Source: an uncultured Lachnospiraceae bacterium (lineage in GTDB: Bacteria > Bacillota > Clostridia > Lachnospirales > Lachnospiraceae). Taken from it: a DNA stretch of 64,000 nucleotides. The notes under the pieces were generated by a model. That model made no database searches. It had not been told where the DNA came from and saw only the letters and a program-made list of their open reading frames with translations. The stretch covers positions 18,533 to 82,532 of the forward strand of contig CAJUNR010000020.1 of assembly GCA_910587765.1 (NCBI GenBank), given 5' to 3'. Positions 33,410 through 42,160 of the stretch are shown piece by piece (position 1 is the first letter of the stretch; each line of letters starts with the position of its first letter). Made by a program: the position numbers and the translations under genes.

Positions 33410-34189
33410 TTATGAGGAAAGCAGGTCACGATGAAGTATAAGCTCATACTGTCTGCTTTTATTCGGCATACGCGCGATCAGAGGCCGCGGGATCCACTGC
33501 TTCTCACCCCCCGCTTCCAGCTCCATCCCGTCCAGCACATAACCTTCCAGCATTCCGTGTCCGGATATGGTATCATAGGGAATGCAGCGCATAAGCCGCT
33601 CCTTCCCGGATTCCAGAAGAAGCCTCTCCAGCGCTTCCCCGTCCAGAATGCTCACTGCCTTTTGGCTGACGGGATCATACAGACCATTGCCGGTGTCATA
33701 CAGCGCTTTCACGCGTATCCGGCACGCCCCGTAATGCAGAACGACAGAAAAAGTCCTTGTTTTTTCTCTTTTTATGTCCCTCCATATGTACTCCGCTGCC
33801 ATTAAAACTGCTGCAGATATACTGCTGAAAACTGCAAACCACACTCCGCCCAGCCGGTGAAACCGCTCCAGATACTGGAGAAGCCCATTCAGCAGAAAAC
33901 TCTCCATGTACAGGCAGAACATCCGTCTGAGAAAACCGTTCCTCCCGGAACAGACGATTCTGGTCATCCCAGCCGCCAGAATCAGTGATCCGAGGATGTA
34001 ATGGATCCCCGACAGCCATGCCGATGCGATATACAGAAGACAGACACCCAGACTGCCTGTCGCCGCCGCCGCCGCAACCCGCCAGAATTTTATCTTCTCC
34101 TGTTCCGCCCATGCGGTCAGGCACAGCAGCATCGCATTGATCCAGAGATTTTTTACAAACAGTACATCTACATAAACTTCATAGTACAC
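33410..34189 (-). CDS. spoIIGA: Sigma-E processing peptidase SpoIIGA
   Basis: SpoIIGA is a membrane aspartic protease that activates pro-sigma-E at the septum. The 259-residue protein has about five membrane segments in its first 140 residues and a cytoplasmic C-terminal domain with A-L-Y-D-T-G-N-G-L-Y-D-P, the expected catalytic D-T-G motif. It is first in the spoIIGA-sigE operon. A TATAAT at 34219-34224 and a TTTGTCGTTT sequence about 65 bases further upstream recall the Spo0A-controlled promoter seen in Bacillus, but the 0A box is imperfect. Confidence 0.93.
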   Translation of the reverse strand: MYYEVYVDVLFVKNLWINAMLLCLTAWAEQEKIKFWRVAAAAATGSLGVCLLYIASAWLSGIHYILGSLILAAGMTRIVCSGRNGFLRRMFCLYMESFLLNGLLQYLERFHRLGGVWFAVFSSISAAVLMAAEYIWRDIKREKTRTFSVVLHYGACRIRVKALYDTGNGLYDPVSQKAVSILDGEALERLLLESGKERLMRCIPYDTISGHGMLEGYVLDGMELEAGGEKQWIPRPLIARMPNKSRQYELILHRDLLSS

Positions 34190-34313
34190 TTGCCACCCTC
34201 TCTCTTATGGTAATCACCATTATAGGGAGAACGCATTAAAATCTCTGTCGTATTCTGCGGCTGCGTGGCTTTTTTTGTCCCTATAAAACGACAAAAACAG
34301 CGCCGCGCTTCCT

Positions 34314-35084
34314 TCATCCGCCGTATCCCAGCAAAGCCAGAGCCTCCGTCATCTGTTCTGCGGGAATCTGACCCGGAGCGGACGCCTTGCCCACCGACGC
34401 AAAGGTCATCGCAGAACCGGTCAGGCTTCCGCAGAGACGGCTTATGAGCCCTATCCGTCCCATAGACATGGTGACGACCGGGACGGACAGTTCCGCGTCC
34501 GCCCGTATGGTCGCCTCCAGAAGGCGCAGCACGTCTTCCCGCCCCGCCGGCATCACCGCCAGCTTCACCGCATCCGCCCCCAGCGCTTCCATATACCGGA
34601 GACGCTTCACCATCTCGTCCGTCGGCGGAGTGCGGTCAAAATCATGGCTGGACCCGATCACGCGGCATCCTCTGCTCTGAAGCCGCCCGATCTCTGCCGC
34701 CGTCCGCTCCCGGTCTCTGTCAAAATACGCCTCAACATCCACCAGATCCGCTCCGCCAAGCGCCGCGGCTTCATTCAGACGATAATAATATTCCGAAGCA
34801 GCCTCCCGCTGCCCCCCTTCTCCTTTCGTCCGAAAGGTAAAGAGAAGCGCTTTTTCTCCCAGCCGTTCTCTGAGCCCTCCAAGCGTCCTTCGCACTTCCT
34901 CCGGCCGGTCGGCCTGTTCATAAAAATCCGCCCGCCATTCCACGATATCCACCGGAAGAGAGGCGATCTCTTCCGCTTTCTTCCATATGCCGTCCCGGCT
35001 TCCGGCCACGACCGGCACGCAGATTTTCGGAACGCCTTCTCCGATGACCACGGTCCCCGTCCGAAATGTTTTCTTCATAATCAT
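34314..35084 (-). CDS. aroD: 3-dehydroquinate dehydratase, type I
   Basis: AroD converts 3-dehydroquinate to 3-dehydroshikimate through a lysine Schiff base. The 256 residues match type I enzymes: I-V-E-W-R-A-D near residue 50, the catalytic histidine in S-S-H-D-F, the lysine in A-D-A-V-K-L-A, and M-S-M-G-R-I-G. An ATG two codons downstream could be the true start. It follows aroE by 8 bases, so these two consecutive pathway steps are co-transcribed. Confidence 0.94.
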   Translation of the reverse strand: MIMKKTFRTGTVVIGEGVPKICVPVVAGSRDGIWKKAEEIASLPVDIVEWRADFYEQADRPEEVRRTLGGLRERLGEKALLFTFRTKGEGGQREAASEYYYRLNEAAALGGADLVDVEAYFDRDRERTAAEIGRLQSRGCRVIGSSHDFDRTPPTDEMVKRLRYMEALGADAVKLAVMPAGREDVLRLLEATIRADAELSVPVVTMSMGRIGLISRLCGSLTGSAMTFASVGKASAPGQIPAEQMTEALALLGYGG

Positions 35085-35092
35085 TCCCGTCC

Positions 35093-35962
35093 TTATCCGA
35101 AATACTTCTCCCTGACCAGTTCCACCGGCATCTCTCTGCCGGTCCAGAGCTCGAACGCGTAAGCACCCTGATACAGGAGCATGTACATGCCGTTAAATAC
35201 CGGACAGCCAACCCTCTCCGCCATCTGCAAAAGCCTGGTCTTTCCCGGATGGTAGATGACGTCCGACACGATCAGCTCCGGATAGAGAAAGCGTTCATCC
35301 GGCACCAGGCATCCTTCTTCGCGGGGACTCATGCCCACCGAAGACGCATTCACGAGGATACGGCTCTCGCGGATGCTCTTCTTCATCTGTTCTTCGTCTC
35401 TGAGTTCATACATCCGCACCTCGCAGTCCGTGCGGCGGTTCACCCGGTCCGCCACTTCCTGCACGGCGTCCCAGGATTTCCCTCTTCTGGCAATCAGGTC
35501 AATCGCGGACACTCCGTCCAGCGCTGCCTGCGCAAGGATGGAGGACGCCGCGCCGCCCGCGCCCAGAACCGTCATCTTTTCGCCGGCAATCTCATGCCCC
35601 GCCGCTCTGACCGCTCTCATATACCCTCTGCCGTCCGTATTATAGCCGGTCAGCACGCCGTCGTTCTGTACGACCGTATTGACCGCCCCGATCAACTGCG
35701 CCTCCTCCGACAGCACGTCAGCCCGTTCGTACATCCGCCTTTTATGGGGCATCGTACAGTTCCACCCCCGGGCATTCACCGCCGTCAGCCCGTCAACCGC
35801 CTGATCGAACTTTTCCGGCGAAACGTCAAAAGCCAGATACACATAGTCCAGCTCATGATAGGCGAACGCCTCATTGTGCATCGCCGGCGACACGCTGTGC
35901 GCCACCGGACTTCCAAGCAGACAGGTAAGCCCCGTATGCCCTGTAATCTTTCTATCCTTCAC
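35093..35962 (-). CDS. aroE: Shikimate dehydrogenase
   Basis: AroE reduces 3-dehydroshikimate to shikimate with NADPH. The 289-residue protein has L-L-G-S-P-V-A-H-S-V-S-P-A-M-H-N near the N-terminus, the catalytic lysine in M-P-H-K-R and the nucleotide loop L-G-A-G-G-A-A-S-S. The start codon is GTG, 8 nt behind AAAGGAG. The operon begins here; immediately upstream are the tandem 85-bp repeats. Confidence 0.94.
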   Translation of the reverse strand: MKDRKITGHTGLTCLLGSPVAHSVSPAMHNEAFAYHELDYVYLAFDVSPEKFDQAVDGLTAVNARGWNCTMPHKRRMYERADVLSEEAQLIGAVNTVVQNDGVLTGYNTDGRGYMRAVRAAGHEIAGEKMTVLGAGGAASSILAQAALDGVSAIDLIARRGKSWDAVQEVADRVNRRTDCEVRMYELRDEEQMKKSIRESRILVNASSVGMSPREEGCLVPDERFLYPELIVSDVIYHPGKTRLLQMAERVGCPVFNGMYMLLYQGAYAFELWTGREMPVELVREKYFG

Positions 35963-36015
35963 CGTCTCTGCTCCTTTGCTGTCAAAACGGGCCGGACAAG
36001 AGGTTCGCCCGGCCC

Positions 36016-36270
36016 GCGTCTCTCATCGGGCAGGGAACAGCGTTCCCTGTCCGCGCACCAGGCGTCCGTCAGCCTGCTGACATTTTTCCTCTGGACGCCC
36101 GCGTCTCCTATCGGGCTGGGAATGGCTTTCCCAGCCCGCGCACCGGGCGTCCGTCAGCCTGCTGACATCTTTCCTCTGGACGCCCGTGTCTCCTATCGGG
36201 CTGGGAATGGCTTTCCCAGCCCGCGCACCGGGCGTCCGTCAGCCTGCTGACATCTTTCCTCTGGACGCCC
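36016..36270. repeat. Three tandem copies of an 85-bp double-hairpin repeat
   Basis: Units begin at 36016, 36101 and 36186. Each contains a first hairpin whose sequence varies but stays paired (CAGGGAAC/GTTCCCTG in unit 1, CTGGGAA/TTCCCAG in units 2 and 3) and a second hairpin, GGGCGTCC/GGACGCCC (GGCGTCC/GGACGCC in unit 1), enclosing GTCAGC/GCTGAC. A shortened unit with GGGCCGG/CCGGCCC precedes them at about 35989-36016. Related copies lie at 52151-52230 and 48975-49030. The family occupies intergenic space; here it sits between the ftsZ terminator and aroE. Confidence 0.85.
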
Positions 36271-36277
36271 GTGTGCA

Positions 36278-36306
36278 TAACAAAAGAATCCTGCCATGCA
36301 GGATTC
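36278..36306 (-). terminator. ftsZ terminator
   Basis: GAATCCTGC and GCAGGATTC with a 3-base loop, followed by TTTTGTT on the minus strand. Confidence 0.85.
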
Positions 36307-36319
36307 TCCGCTTTTGTCT

Positions 36320-37489
36320 CTATCTGTTCTTCTGAAAAAACTGCGGGATTTTGATTTCCTGCTCTTCCACCGTGCTTTCCGGCCGCTTGAATGTCTTGAG
36401 TCCAGGCAGCGGCTGAACCGATTGTCTTCTTGGCTCCGGCACCGTTTTGCCATAAGTGCTCTGACCTGTTCCGGCAGTCGTCTGTGTCGTCCTCGTATTG
36501 ACCGTACGGTAAGACGTAACTCCCCCCTGCCTGCTGCCGCTCTCCCGCAGACCTGTGGCAATTACCGTAATGCTGACCTCGTCCGAATTGTTCGCGTCGT
36601 ACATGGCGCCAAAGATAACATTCGCATCTTCTCCCACCTGTTCCTGCACAAAGCTTGCCGCCTCGTTCGCGTCAATCAGGGAGATGTCTCCGGATACGTT
36701 GATGATTACATGGCTCGCGCCCGCAATCGTCGTTTCAAGCAGCGGACTGGTGATCGCCTGCTTGACGGCCTCCAGCGCCTTGTCGTCTCCTCTTGCGGTA
36801 CCGATACCGATATGAGCGATACCCTTGTCCGTCATCACCGTCTGAACATCCGCAAAATCCAGATTGATCAGCGCCGGCAGATTAATAAGATCCGTGATCC
36901 CCTGTACCGCCTGCTGAAGCACTTCATCCGCTTTCTTCAGCGCTTCCGGCATGGTGGTTCTTCTGTCCACGATCTCCAGCAGCTTGTCGTTGGGAATCAC
37001 GATCAGCGTATCGACCGATTCCTTCAGCTTCTCAATCCCCGCCAGCGCGTTGTTCATCCGCTGTTTTGCCTCGAAGCGGAACGGCTTCGTCACAACGCCC
37101 ACCGTCAGAATCCCCATCTCTTTGGCCGCACGCGCTAAAACAGGCGTCGCACCAGTTCCGGTTCCGCCGCCCATGCCGCAGGTCACGAACACCATATCCG
37201 CTCCCTGGATCGCTTCTTTCAGTTCTTCGATGCTCTCCTCCGCCGCTTTTTCTCCGATCTCAGGCTTTGCGCCCGCTCCAAGTCCTTTCGTCAGCTTTTC
37301 GCCGATCTGAAGCGAGACCGGCGCCTTACAGAGCTTCAGAGCCTGTTTATCCGTATTCACACCGATAAACTCCACACCGCCGATCTTTTCTTCCACCATT
37401 CTATTTACAGCATTGTTGCCTGCCCCGCCTACGCCGATCACAATAATGCGGGCAGCCGCCTCCGTTTCATTCGTCATGATTTCTATCAA
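36320..37489 (-). CDS. ftsZ: Cell division protein FtsZ
   Basis: FtsZ is the tubulin-like GTPase of the division ring. The 389 residues have V-G-G-A-G-N-N-A-V-N-R-M, the tubulin signature G-G-G-T-G-T-G-A and the C-terminal interaction peptide I-P-Q-F-F-Q-K. The best start is TTG at 37489, 7 nt behind AAGGAGG; an ATG four codons later is too far from that site. It is the last gene of the mraY-ftsW-murA-divIB-ftsZ cluster, separated from divIB by a small terminator, so it probably also has its own promoter in the 145-base gap. Confidence 0.97.
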   Translation of the reverse strand: MIEIMTNETEAAARIIVIGVGGAGNNAVNRMVEEKIGGVEFIGVNTDKQALKLCKAPVSLQIGEKLTKGLGAGAKPEIGEKAAEESIEELKEAIQGADMVFVTCGMGGGTGTGATPVLARAAKEMGILTVGVVTKPFRFEAKQRMNNALAGIEKLKESVDTLIVIPNDKLLEIVDRRTTMPEALKKADEVLQQAVQGITDLINLPALINLDFADVQTVMTDKGIAHIGIGTARGDDKALEAVKQAITSPLLETTIAGASHVIINVSGDISLIDANEAASFVQEQVGEDANVIFGAMYDANNSDEVSITVIATGLRESGSRQGGVTSYRTVNTRTTQTTAGTGQSTYGKTVPEPRRQSVQPLPGLKTFKRPESTVEEQEIKIPQFFQKNR

Positions 37490-37596
37490 GGTTATTCCTC
37501 CTTACAAATACACTTCCCCTGTGTCGACCTGCAATACATTGATATTATCATAACTTTTTTTTTTCAATTACGCAACCTAAAATTTCATTTTTTCCG

Positions 37597-37615
37597 TAAA
37601 AAAACAGGAACTGTT
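37597..37615 (-). terminator. Small terminator after divIB
   Basis: AACAG-TTC-CTGTT followed by TTTTTT on the minus strand, 20 bases after the divIB stop. Confidence 0.5.
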
Positions 37616-37634
37616 GCGCAATACCGCCATATCC

Positions 37635-38372
37635 TCACTGCAGAGCTTCCAGAGAAATGTGCATACTCTCATCCGTGTAATTTTCCATATGCAGCGTACC
37701 GCTTTTATCCCGCAGATCCGGCTCCAGCCGACTGATTCGCGCGATCTTGTCCTCCAGATTGTCGCCTGCACCCAGCGCAATCCGCACTTCTCCAAGCTGC
37801 AGATACAGTTCATTCGTATTTCCGAAACGGATCTCGTCCGGATCCAGTTCATATTTTTTCAAAAGCTGCGTGATATTCAGTATGATGTCAAAAATCTTCG
37901 GTTCCTCCACACTCAGGCTCTGATAAAGAACCAGATTGTCGAAATACAGCCCCGTTATCATCGGAATCCCGTCGATCACCTCATCGGAACTTTCCACGAC
38001 GATCCCGTCTTTGTCAAAATACACGTTTTTTCCCAGATATCGGACATATCCGACGATATTTTTTTCGTAAATCCGAATGGTAATGCTGTGAAAAGAATCC
38101 AGATTCACCTCAAAATCATCCACAAAGGGAATCTTCGGATGCTTCTGATATTTATAGCGAAAATACAGATAAAATGTATTTCTCTGGTAGCCTTCGCCGA
38201 CAATAAATTCCGCGATTTCTTCATTCGTATAATAATCGTTCCCGACGACCGTCACCTCTGTAATCCGAAACACGCCGATAAAGGACAGAAGCAGCACGGA
38301 CGCTGCCGCCAGTACTGCCGCTGCCACTATCAGTTTTCTTCTGAATCCGCTCTTTTTCGCCTGCTCCGCCAT
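37635..38372 (-). CDS. divIB: Cell division protein DivIB/FtsQ
   Basis: The 245-residue bitopic membrane protein has one N-terminal anchor (L-I-V-A-A-A-V-L-A-A-A-S-V-L-L-L) and an extracytoplasmic POTRA domain (F-R-I-T-E-V-T-V-V-G-N), followed by the beta domain. It stabilises the septal synthase complex with DivIC and FtsL. It lies between murA and ftsZ as in related Clostridia. Confidence 0.88.
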   Translation of the reverse strand: MAEQAKKSGFRRKLIVAAAVLAAASVLLLSFIGVFRITEVTVVGNDYYTNEEIAEFIVGEGYQRNTFYLYFRYKYQKHPKIPFVDDFEVNLDSFHSITIRIYEKNIVGYVRYLGKNVYFDKDGIVVESSDEVIDGIPMITGLYFDNLVLYQSLSVEEPKIFDIILNITQLLKKYELDPDEIRFGNTNELYLQLGEVRIALGAGDNLEDKIARISRLEPDLRDKSGTLHMENYTDESMHISLEALQ

Positions 38373-38417
38373 AAACTGTCCGTCACCTTTTGATCTTGTA
38401 AAATCCCTGTTTCTTGA

Positions 38418-39701
38418 TTATAGCATAATCCCCAGATTTTTCAAATCTTCGTTGATGTCTTCATAGCCGCGGCACACATATTCCATGCCGGAGATACAGG
38501 TCTCGCCCTCGGCGGCGAGCGCCGCCATGATCAGGGCCGCTCCGCCCCTCAGCTCTCTGGCCTCCACTTTTGCCCCATGCAGCCTGGCGTCCCCGTCAAT
38601 CAAGGCAAAGGAATCCTCGCTGGAAATCGACGCTCCCATTTTCCGAAGCTCCTCCACGATCTGAAAACGCGCTTCAAAAATCTTCTCTTCAATAAAACTC
38701 ATCCCCGACGCGGTGGACAGCGCCGCCATCAGCGCAGACTGGAGATCGGTGGGAAAGCCCGGGAACGGTGCGGTCACCACATAGGGTATGCATCTGCACT
38801 GACGGTCCATCCGCACATAAATCCAGTCTTCCTCCGATTCCACCACCGCCCCCATCTGCTCCAGAAGCTCCGGAAGCTTCCCCAGATGCTTCAGCGGGAC
38901 GTGCAGAAGCCGAATTTCCCCCTGCGTCATCACCGCGCCGAACAGATAGGTGCCCGCCACAATCCGATCCGACGGAATGATATATTCTGCCGCATGCAGC
39001 TTTTCCACCCCTTTAATCACGATCACCGGCGTCCCGTCCCCGCTTACATTCGCCCCCATCTTCCGCAGAAACGAAGCAAGCTCTACAATCTCCGGTTCCA
39101 TGGCGGCGCCGTGAATCACGGTTGTCCCTTCCGCCAGAACTGCGGCCAGCAGCACGTTTTCCGTAGCTCCCACGCTCGGAAAATCCAGATAAACCTGCGC
39201 CCCGTGCAGCAGCCGGGCGCTGCCCGAGAGCGTATGCTCCTGATGTTCAAATACCGCCCCGAGCTGCTCCAGCCCCCGAAGATGCAGATCAATGGGGCGT
39301 TTTCCTATGGTGCATCCCCCCGGATACGGAATCTCCACCCTGTGCATCCGTCCGAGGATGCTGCCCAGAAGCGTGACGGTAGAGCGCATTTTCCCCGCTC
39401 CCTCTCCGGACACACGGTAATTGCACAGTTCCCTCGTATCCACGATCAGCATGTGCCCTTCCCAGCGGACCCTGCAGCCCGCGTCCTCCAGAAGCTCCAG
39501 CATATGTTCCACATCCGATATTCTTGGACAATGATGGATGATGAAAATTCCCTTTCCCAGAAGCGTTGCCGCCAGAATCGGCAGAGCCGCATTTTTCGAG
39601 CCCTGTACCAGCAGTTCTCCGTGCATTCTCTGGGGGCCTTTGATATACAGTCTGTTTCTGTCCAAATCCATTCCCTCCGGACCTGTTTCCAGGTCTGCCA
39701 T
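38418..39701 (-). CDS. murA: UDP-N-acetylglucosamine 1-carboxyvinyltransferase
   Basis: MurA transfers enolpyruvate to UDP-GlcNAc, the first committed step of peptidoglycan synthesis and the target of fosfomycin. The 427 residues carry Q-G-S-K-N-A-A-L-P and the catalytic cysteine in G-G-C-T-I-G-K-R-P (about residue 130). The cysteine is retained, so fosfomycin sensitivity is expected from the active site. The start is uncertain: ATG at 39701 lacks a ribosome-binding site and the ATG ten codons later is only 2-3 nt behind GGAGG. Confidence 0.95.
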   Translation of the reverse strand: MADLETGPEGMDLDRNRLYIKGPQRMHGELLVQGSKNAALPILAATLLGKGIFIIHHCPRISDVEHMLELLEDAGCRVRWEGHMLIVDTRELCNYRVSGEGAGKMRSTVTLLGSILGRMHRVEIPYPGGCTIGKRPIDLHLRGLEQLGAVFEHQEHTLSGSARLLHGAQVYLDFPSVGATENVLLAAVLAEGTTVIHGAAMEPEIVELASFLRKMGANVSGDGTPVIVIKGVEKLHAAEYIIPSDRIVAGTYLFGAVMTQGEIRLLHVPLKHLGKLPELLEQMGAVVESEEDWIYVRMDRQCRCIPYVVTAPFPGFPTDLQSALMAALSTASGMSFIEEKIFEARFQIVEELRKMGASISSEDSFALIDGDARLHGAKVEARELRGGAALIMAALAAEGETCISGMEYVCRGYEDINEDLKNLGIML

Positions 39702-39728
39702 TATATATCAGTATATGCGCCCGGACTT

Positions 39729-40832
39729 TCAGCGTTCCTTTTTCATATGTCTGGAAACATTCAGAATCAGCCCGATCTCCGCCAGAAGGAACACGACCGA
39801 CGTCCCTCCGTAACTGATAAAAGGCAGCGTGATGCCCGTATTGGGAATCGTATTGGTAACGACTGCAATATTGAGAATCACCTGTATCATCACATGACCC
39901 ATGACCCCCGCCGCGAGAAACGCGCCGAACAGCTCCGGAATGTGCGTCGCGATCACCATCAGCCTCCAGATCAGAAGGCCGAACAGAAGGATCACGAGAA
40001 ACGCCCCCGCAAGCCCCATTTCCTCACATATGATCGAAAAGACCATATCATTCTGGGCTTCCGGCACAAATCCCAGCTTCTGCATGCTGTTTCCAAGCCC
40101 CACGCCGAAGATCCCGCCGGAACCGATGGCATACAGCCCCTGCATTGTCTGATAACCTTTCTCATACAGTTCCGGATGGCGCCAGATGGCAAGACGTTCC
40201 AGCCGGTAGGATTCCACGCTTAAAAAAATACCGATGAAGCCGACGCCCAGGCCGCCCAGACCGATGAAGGGCAGGAAACGGGGATTGGCAATAAAGATCA
40301 GGATGACCGCAATCCCAAGAATAATGATGGCCGTGCTCAGGTTATTGGTCCCCACAAGACCGACAATCGGCAGCACCTCCAGAATCACCAGAAACATATA
40401 TTTCCACGATTTCATATGTACGGCATTTTTGCTGACGATGGACGCCAGCAGCACCACAACTGCCAGCTTCGCGAACTCGGAGGGCTGAAAAGAGAGCGGT
40501 CCCAGGGACAGCCATCTCTTTGAACCGTTATACTCGTCGCCGATAAACAAAACAGCGGTGGACAGCAGAAGGGAAATTCCGTAGCCAACCCAGGCCGCCG
40601 ACTGCCATCTGCGGTAATCCACCTGGGACACCAGATACATCCCCATCAGTCCGAGGCTGGTTGCGAAAAACTGTTTCTTTAAATAATAGGCAGGGTCAGC
40701 GAATTTGACCCTGCCGTTATATGCACTCGTACTGTAGAGCACAACCAGCCCGAACACGACCAGGATCAGAACAAGAATCAAAAGTACATAATCCACCGAT
40801 TCTTTCGTATCCGTCCGTCTTCTGACTGTCAT
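39729..40832 (-). CDS. ftsW: FtsW/SpoVE-type SEDS glycosyltransferase
   Basis: The 367-residue protein has ten hydrophobic segments and the SEDS patterns R-W-L-S-L-G-P-L-S-F-Q-P-S-E-F-A-K and G-I-T-L-P-F-I-S-Y-G-G-T-S. SEDS proteins polymerise lipid II together with a class B penicillin-binding protein; in spore formers this position can hold FtsW or the sporulation paralogue SpoVE, which cannot be told apart here. GAGGAG precedes the ATG. It lies between mraY and murA. Confidence 0.9.
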   Translation of the reverse strand: MTVRRRTDTKESVDYVLLILVLILVVFGLVVLYSTSAYNGRVKFADPAYYLKKQFFATSLGLMGMYLVSQVDYRRWQSAAWVGYGISLLLSTAVLFIGDEYNGSKRWLSLGPLSFQPSEFAKLAVVVLLASIVSKNAVHMKSWKYMFLVILEVLPIVGLVGTNNLSTAIIILGIAVILIFIANPRFLPFIGLGGLGVGFIGIFLSVESYRLERLAIWRHPELYEKGYQTMQGLYAIGSGGIFGVGLGNSMQKLGFVPEAQNDMVFSIICEEMGLAGAFLVILLFGLLIWRLMVIATHIPELFGAFLAAGVMGHVMIQVILNIAVVTNTIPNTGITLPFISYGGTSVVFLLAEIGLILNVSRHMKKER

Positions 40833-40914
40833 GCCGCTCCTCTCAGATCAGATATCCATCAAAAGATTCTCCTCTAAAATCTATGCGGCTGTTTCCGAAA
40901 AAGAACCCGCTCCC

Positions 40915-41874
40915 TCAAAGAGCGGCCAGCGCCACCAGGCAGCAAAGCGCGGTTATAATGGAAAATACCGCTACAATCCGCGTCTCGGACCACCCGCATT
41001 TTTCAAAATGATGATGAATCGGCGCCATCTTAAAAAACCGTTTTCCGTGAGTCGCCTTAAAATAGCTCACCTGGATGATCACGGAAAGCACTTCAACGAG
41101 ATAAATCAGCCCCACGATCACAATAAACAACGGCAGTCTGAGCATGTAGGCCGTCGACGCCACGAACCCGCCGAGCGCAAGGGAACCGGTATCCCCCATA
41201 AACACGCTGGCCGGATAGACGTTGAACAGTAGAAATCCCAGCAGGCCGCCGGTCACCGCGCAGGTCACCGGATGAATCCCGCTCCCGGTCCCTATGGCAA
41301 CGACCGTGAAAAAAACCGCCACCATAATCGTGACGCTGGAAGCCAGACCGTCCAGCCCGTCCGTAAAATTCGTCCCGTTCACCGTCCCGATCAGCACGAA
41401 AAACAGAAACGGAACGGACAGTGCGCCCAGATCCAGGCACCGGCCGCCGCCGAAGGGAATCAGCATTTCAAGCCCCACATCCGACCGCGCCGTCATATAC
41501 CAGGCGAAAACTCCGGTGACAAGAATCTGTCCGGCCATCTTCTGCCCCGGCGTCAGACCCTCCGAGCGTTTGAGCACGACTTTAATATAATCATCCAGAA
41601 ATCCGACGATGCCGAAACCGACCGTCACGAACAGAATCGGAATGATCCTCGGATAATCCCTGACATAAAACAGAGAGGTCACTACTACGCTGAGCAGAAA
41701 AATCAGACCGCCCATGGTCGGCGTTCCGTTTTTCTTCAGGTGCGTCTGCGGACCGTCGTCCCGGACGGTCTGCCCGACTTTCAGCTTTCTCAATACAGGT
41801 ATGACCATCGGCCCCGCCGCCGCGCTGACGGCAAACGACGCGATCACAGGAACAGCAACACCAAAATCCATCAT
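40915..41874 (-). CDS. mraY: Phospho-N-acetylmuramoyl-pentapeptide transferase
   Basis: MraY forms lipid I from UDP-MurNAc-pentapeptide at the membrane. I start it at the ATG at 41874 behind GAGGTG, giving 319 residues with about ten membrane segments. Signatures are H-L-K-K-N-G-T-P-T-M-G-G, N-F-T-D-G-L-D-G-L and the C-terminal M-A-P-I-H-H-H-F-E. It is first in the cluster under a good promoter. murD, which normally follows, is absent; ftsW comes next after about 80 bases. Confidence 0.96.
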   Translation of the reverse strand: MMDFGVAVPVIASFAVSAAAGPMVIPVLRKLKVGQTVRDDGPQTHLKKNGTPTMGGLIFLLSVVVTSLFYVRDYPRIIPILFVTVGFGIVGFLDDYIKVVLKRSEGLTPGQKMAGQILVTGVFAWYMTARSDVGLEMLIPFGGGRCLDLGALSVPFLFFVLIGTVNGTNFTDGLDGLASSVTIMVAVFFTVVAIGTGSGIHPVTCAVTGGLLGFLLFNVYPASVFMGDTGSLALGGFVASTAYMLRLPLFIVIVGLIYLVEVLSVIIQVSYFKATHGKRFFKMAPIHHHFEKCGWSETRIVAVFSIITALCCLVALAAL

Positions 41875-41911
41875 TCTTTCGCACCTCAACCTCATATTTC
41901 TCTCTGTAAAG

Positions 41912-41940
41912 AGTATACGTCTTTTGGAAAAAAATATCAA
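41912..41940 (-). promoter_or_regulatory. mraY cluster promoter
   Basis: TTGATA and TATACT with a 17-base spacer on the minus strand, about 40 bases before the mraY start. Confidence 0.7.
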
Positions 41941-42014
41941 CCTGATTTGTCCGCCTCCCGGCCCCGCATTTTTCGGCAAAAATCCAAATTTTTTAAATTT
42001 TTTCAAAAAAAGGC

Positions 42015-42043
42015 TTTACAATCCGCTTCACATCTGTTAGAAT
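42015..42043 (+). promoter_or_regulatory. tRNA-Thr promoter
   Basis: TTTACA and TAGAAT with a 17-base spacer, 22 bases before the tRNA. Confidence 0.75.
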
Positions 42044-42065
42044 AATCATTGCTGTTAGGCAGTAA

Positions 42066-42138
42066 GCTTCCGTGGCTCAGTCGGTAGAGCGACGCACTCG
42101 TAATGCGTAGGTCACCGGTTCAAATCCGGTCGGGAGCT
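42066..42138 (+). tRNA. tRNA-Thr (anticodon CGT)
   Basis: 73 nt. The acceptor arms GCTTCCG and CGGGAGC pair with one G-U, and the anticodon loop is CTCGTAA (anticodon CGT, reading ACG). The T-loop is GGTTCAAATCC and the discriminator T, as usual for tRNA-Thr. CCA is not encoded. A T-run follows immediately and serves as terminator. Confidence 0.96.
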
Positions 42139-42160
42139 TTTTTATTTTCTATAGAATATC

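Noticed and set aside
36016..36270. Tandem repeats as a CRISPR array
   Set aside because: Units are 85 bp, directly contiguous, contain two hairpins and have no unique spacers; no cas genes are present.
38577..40223. 548-codon open frame on the plus strand
   Set aside because: Antisense to murA and ftsW, which are certain; no ribosome-binding site or recognisable domain.
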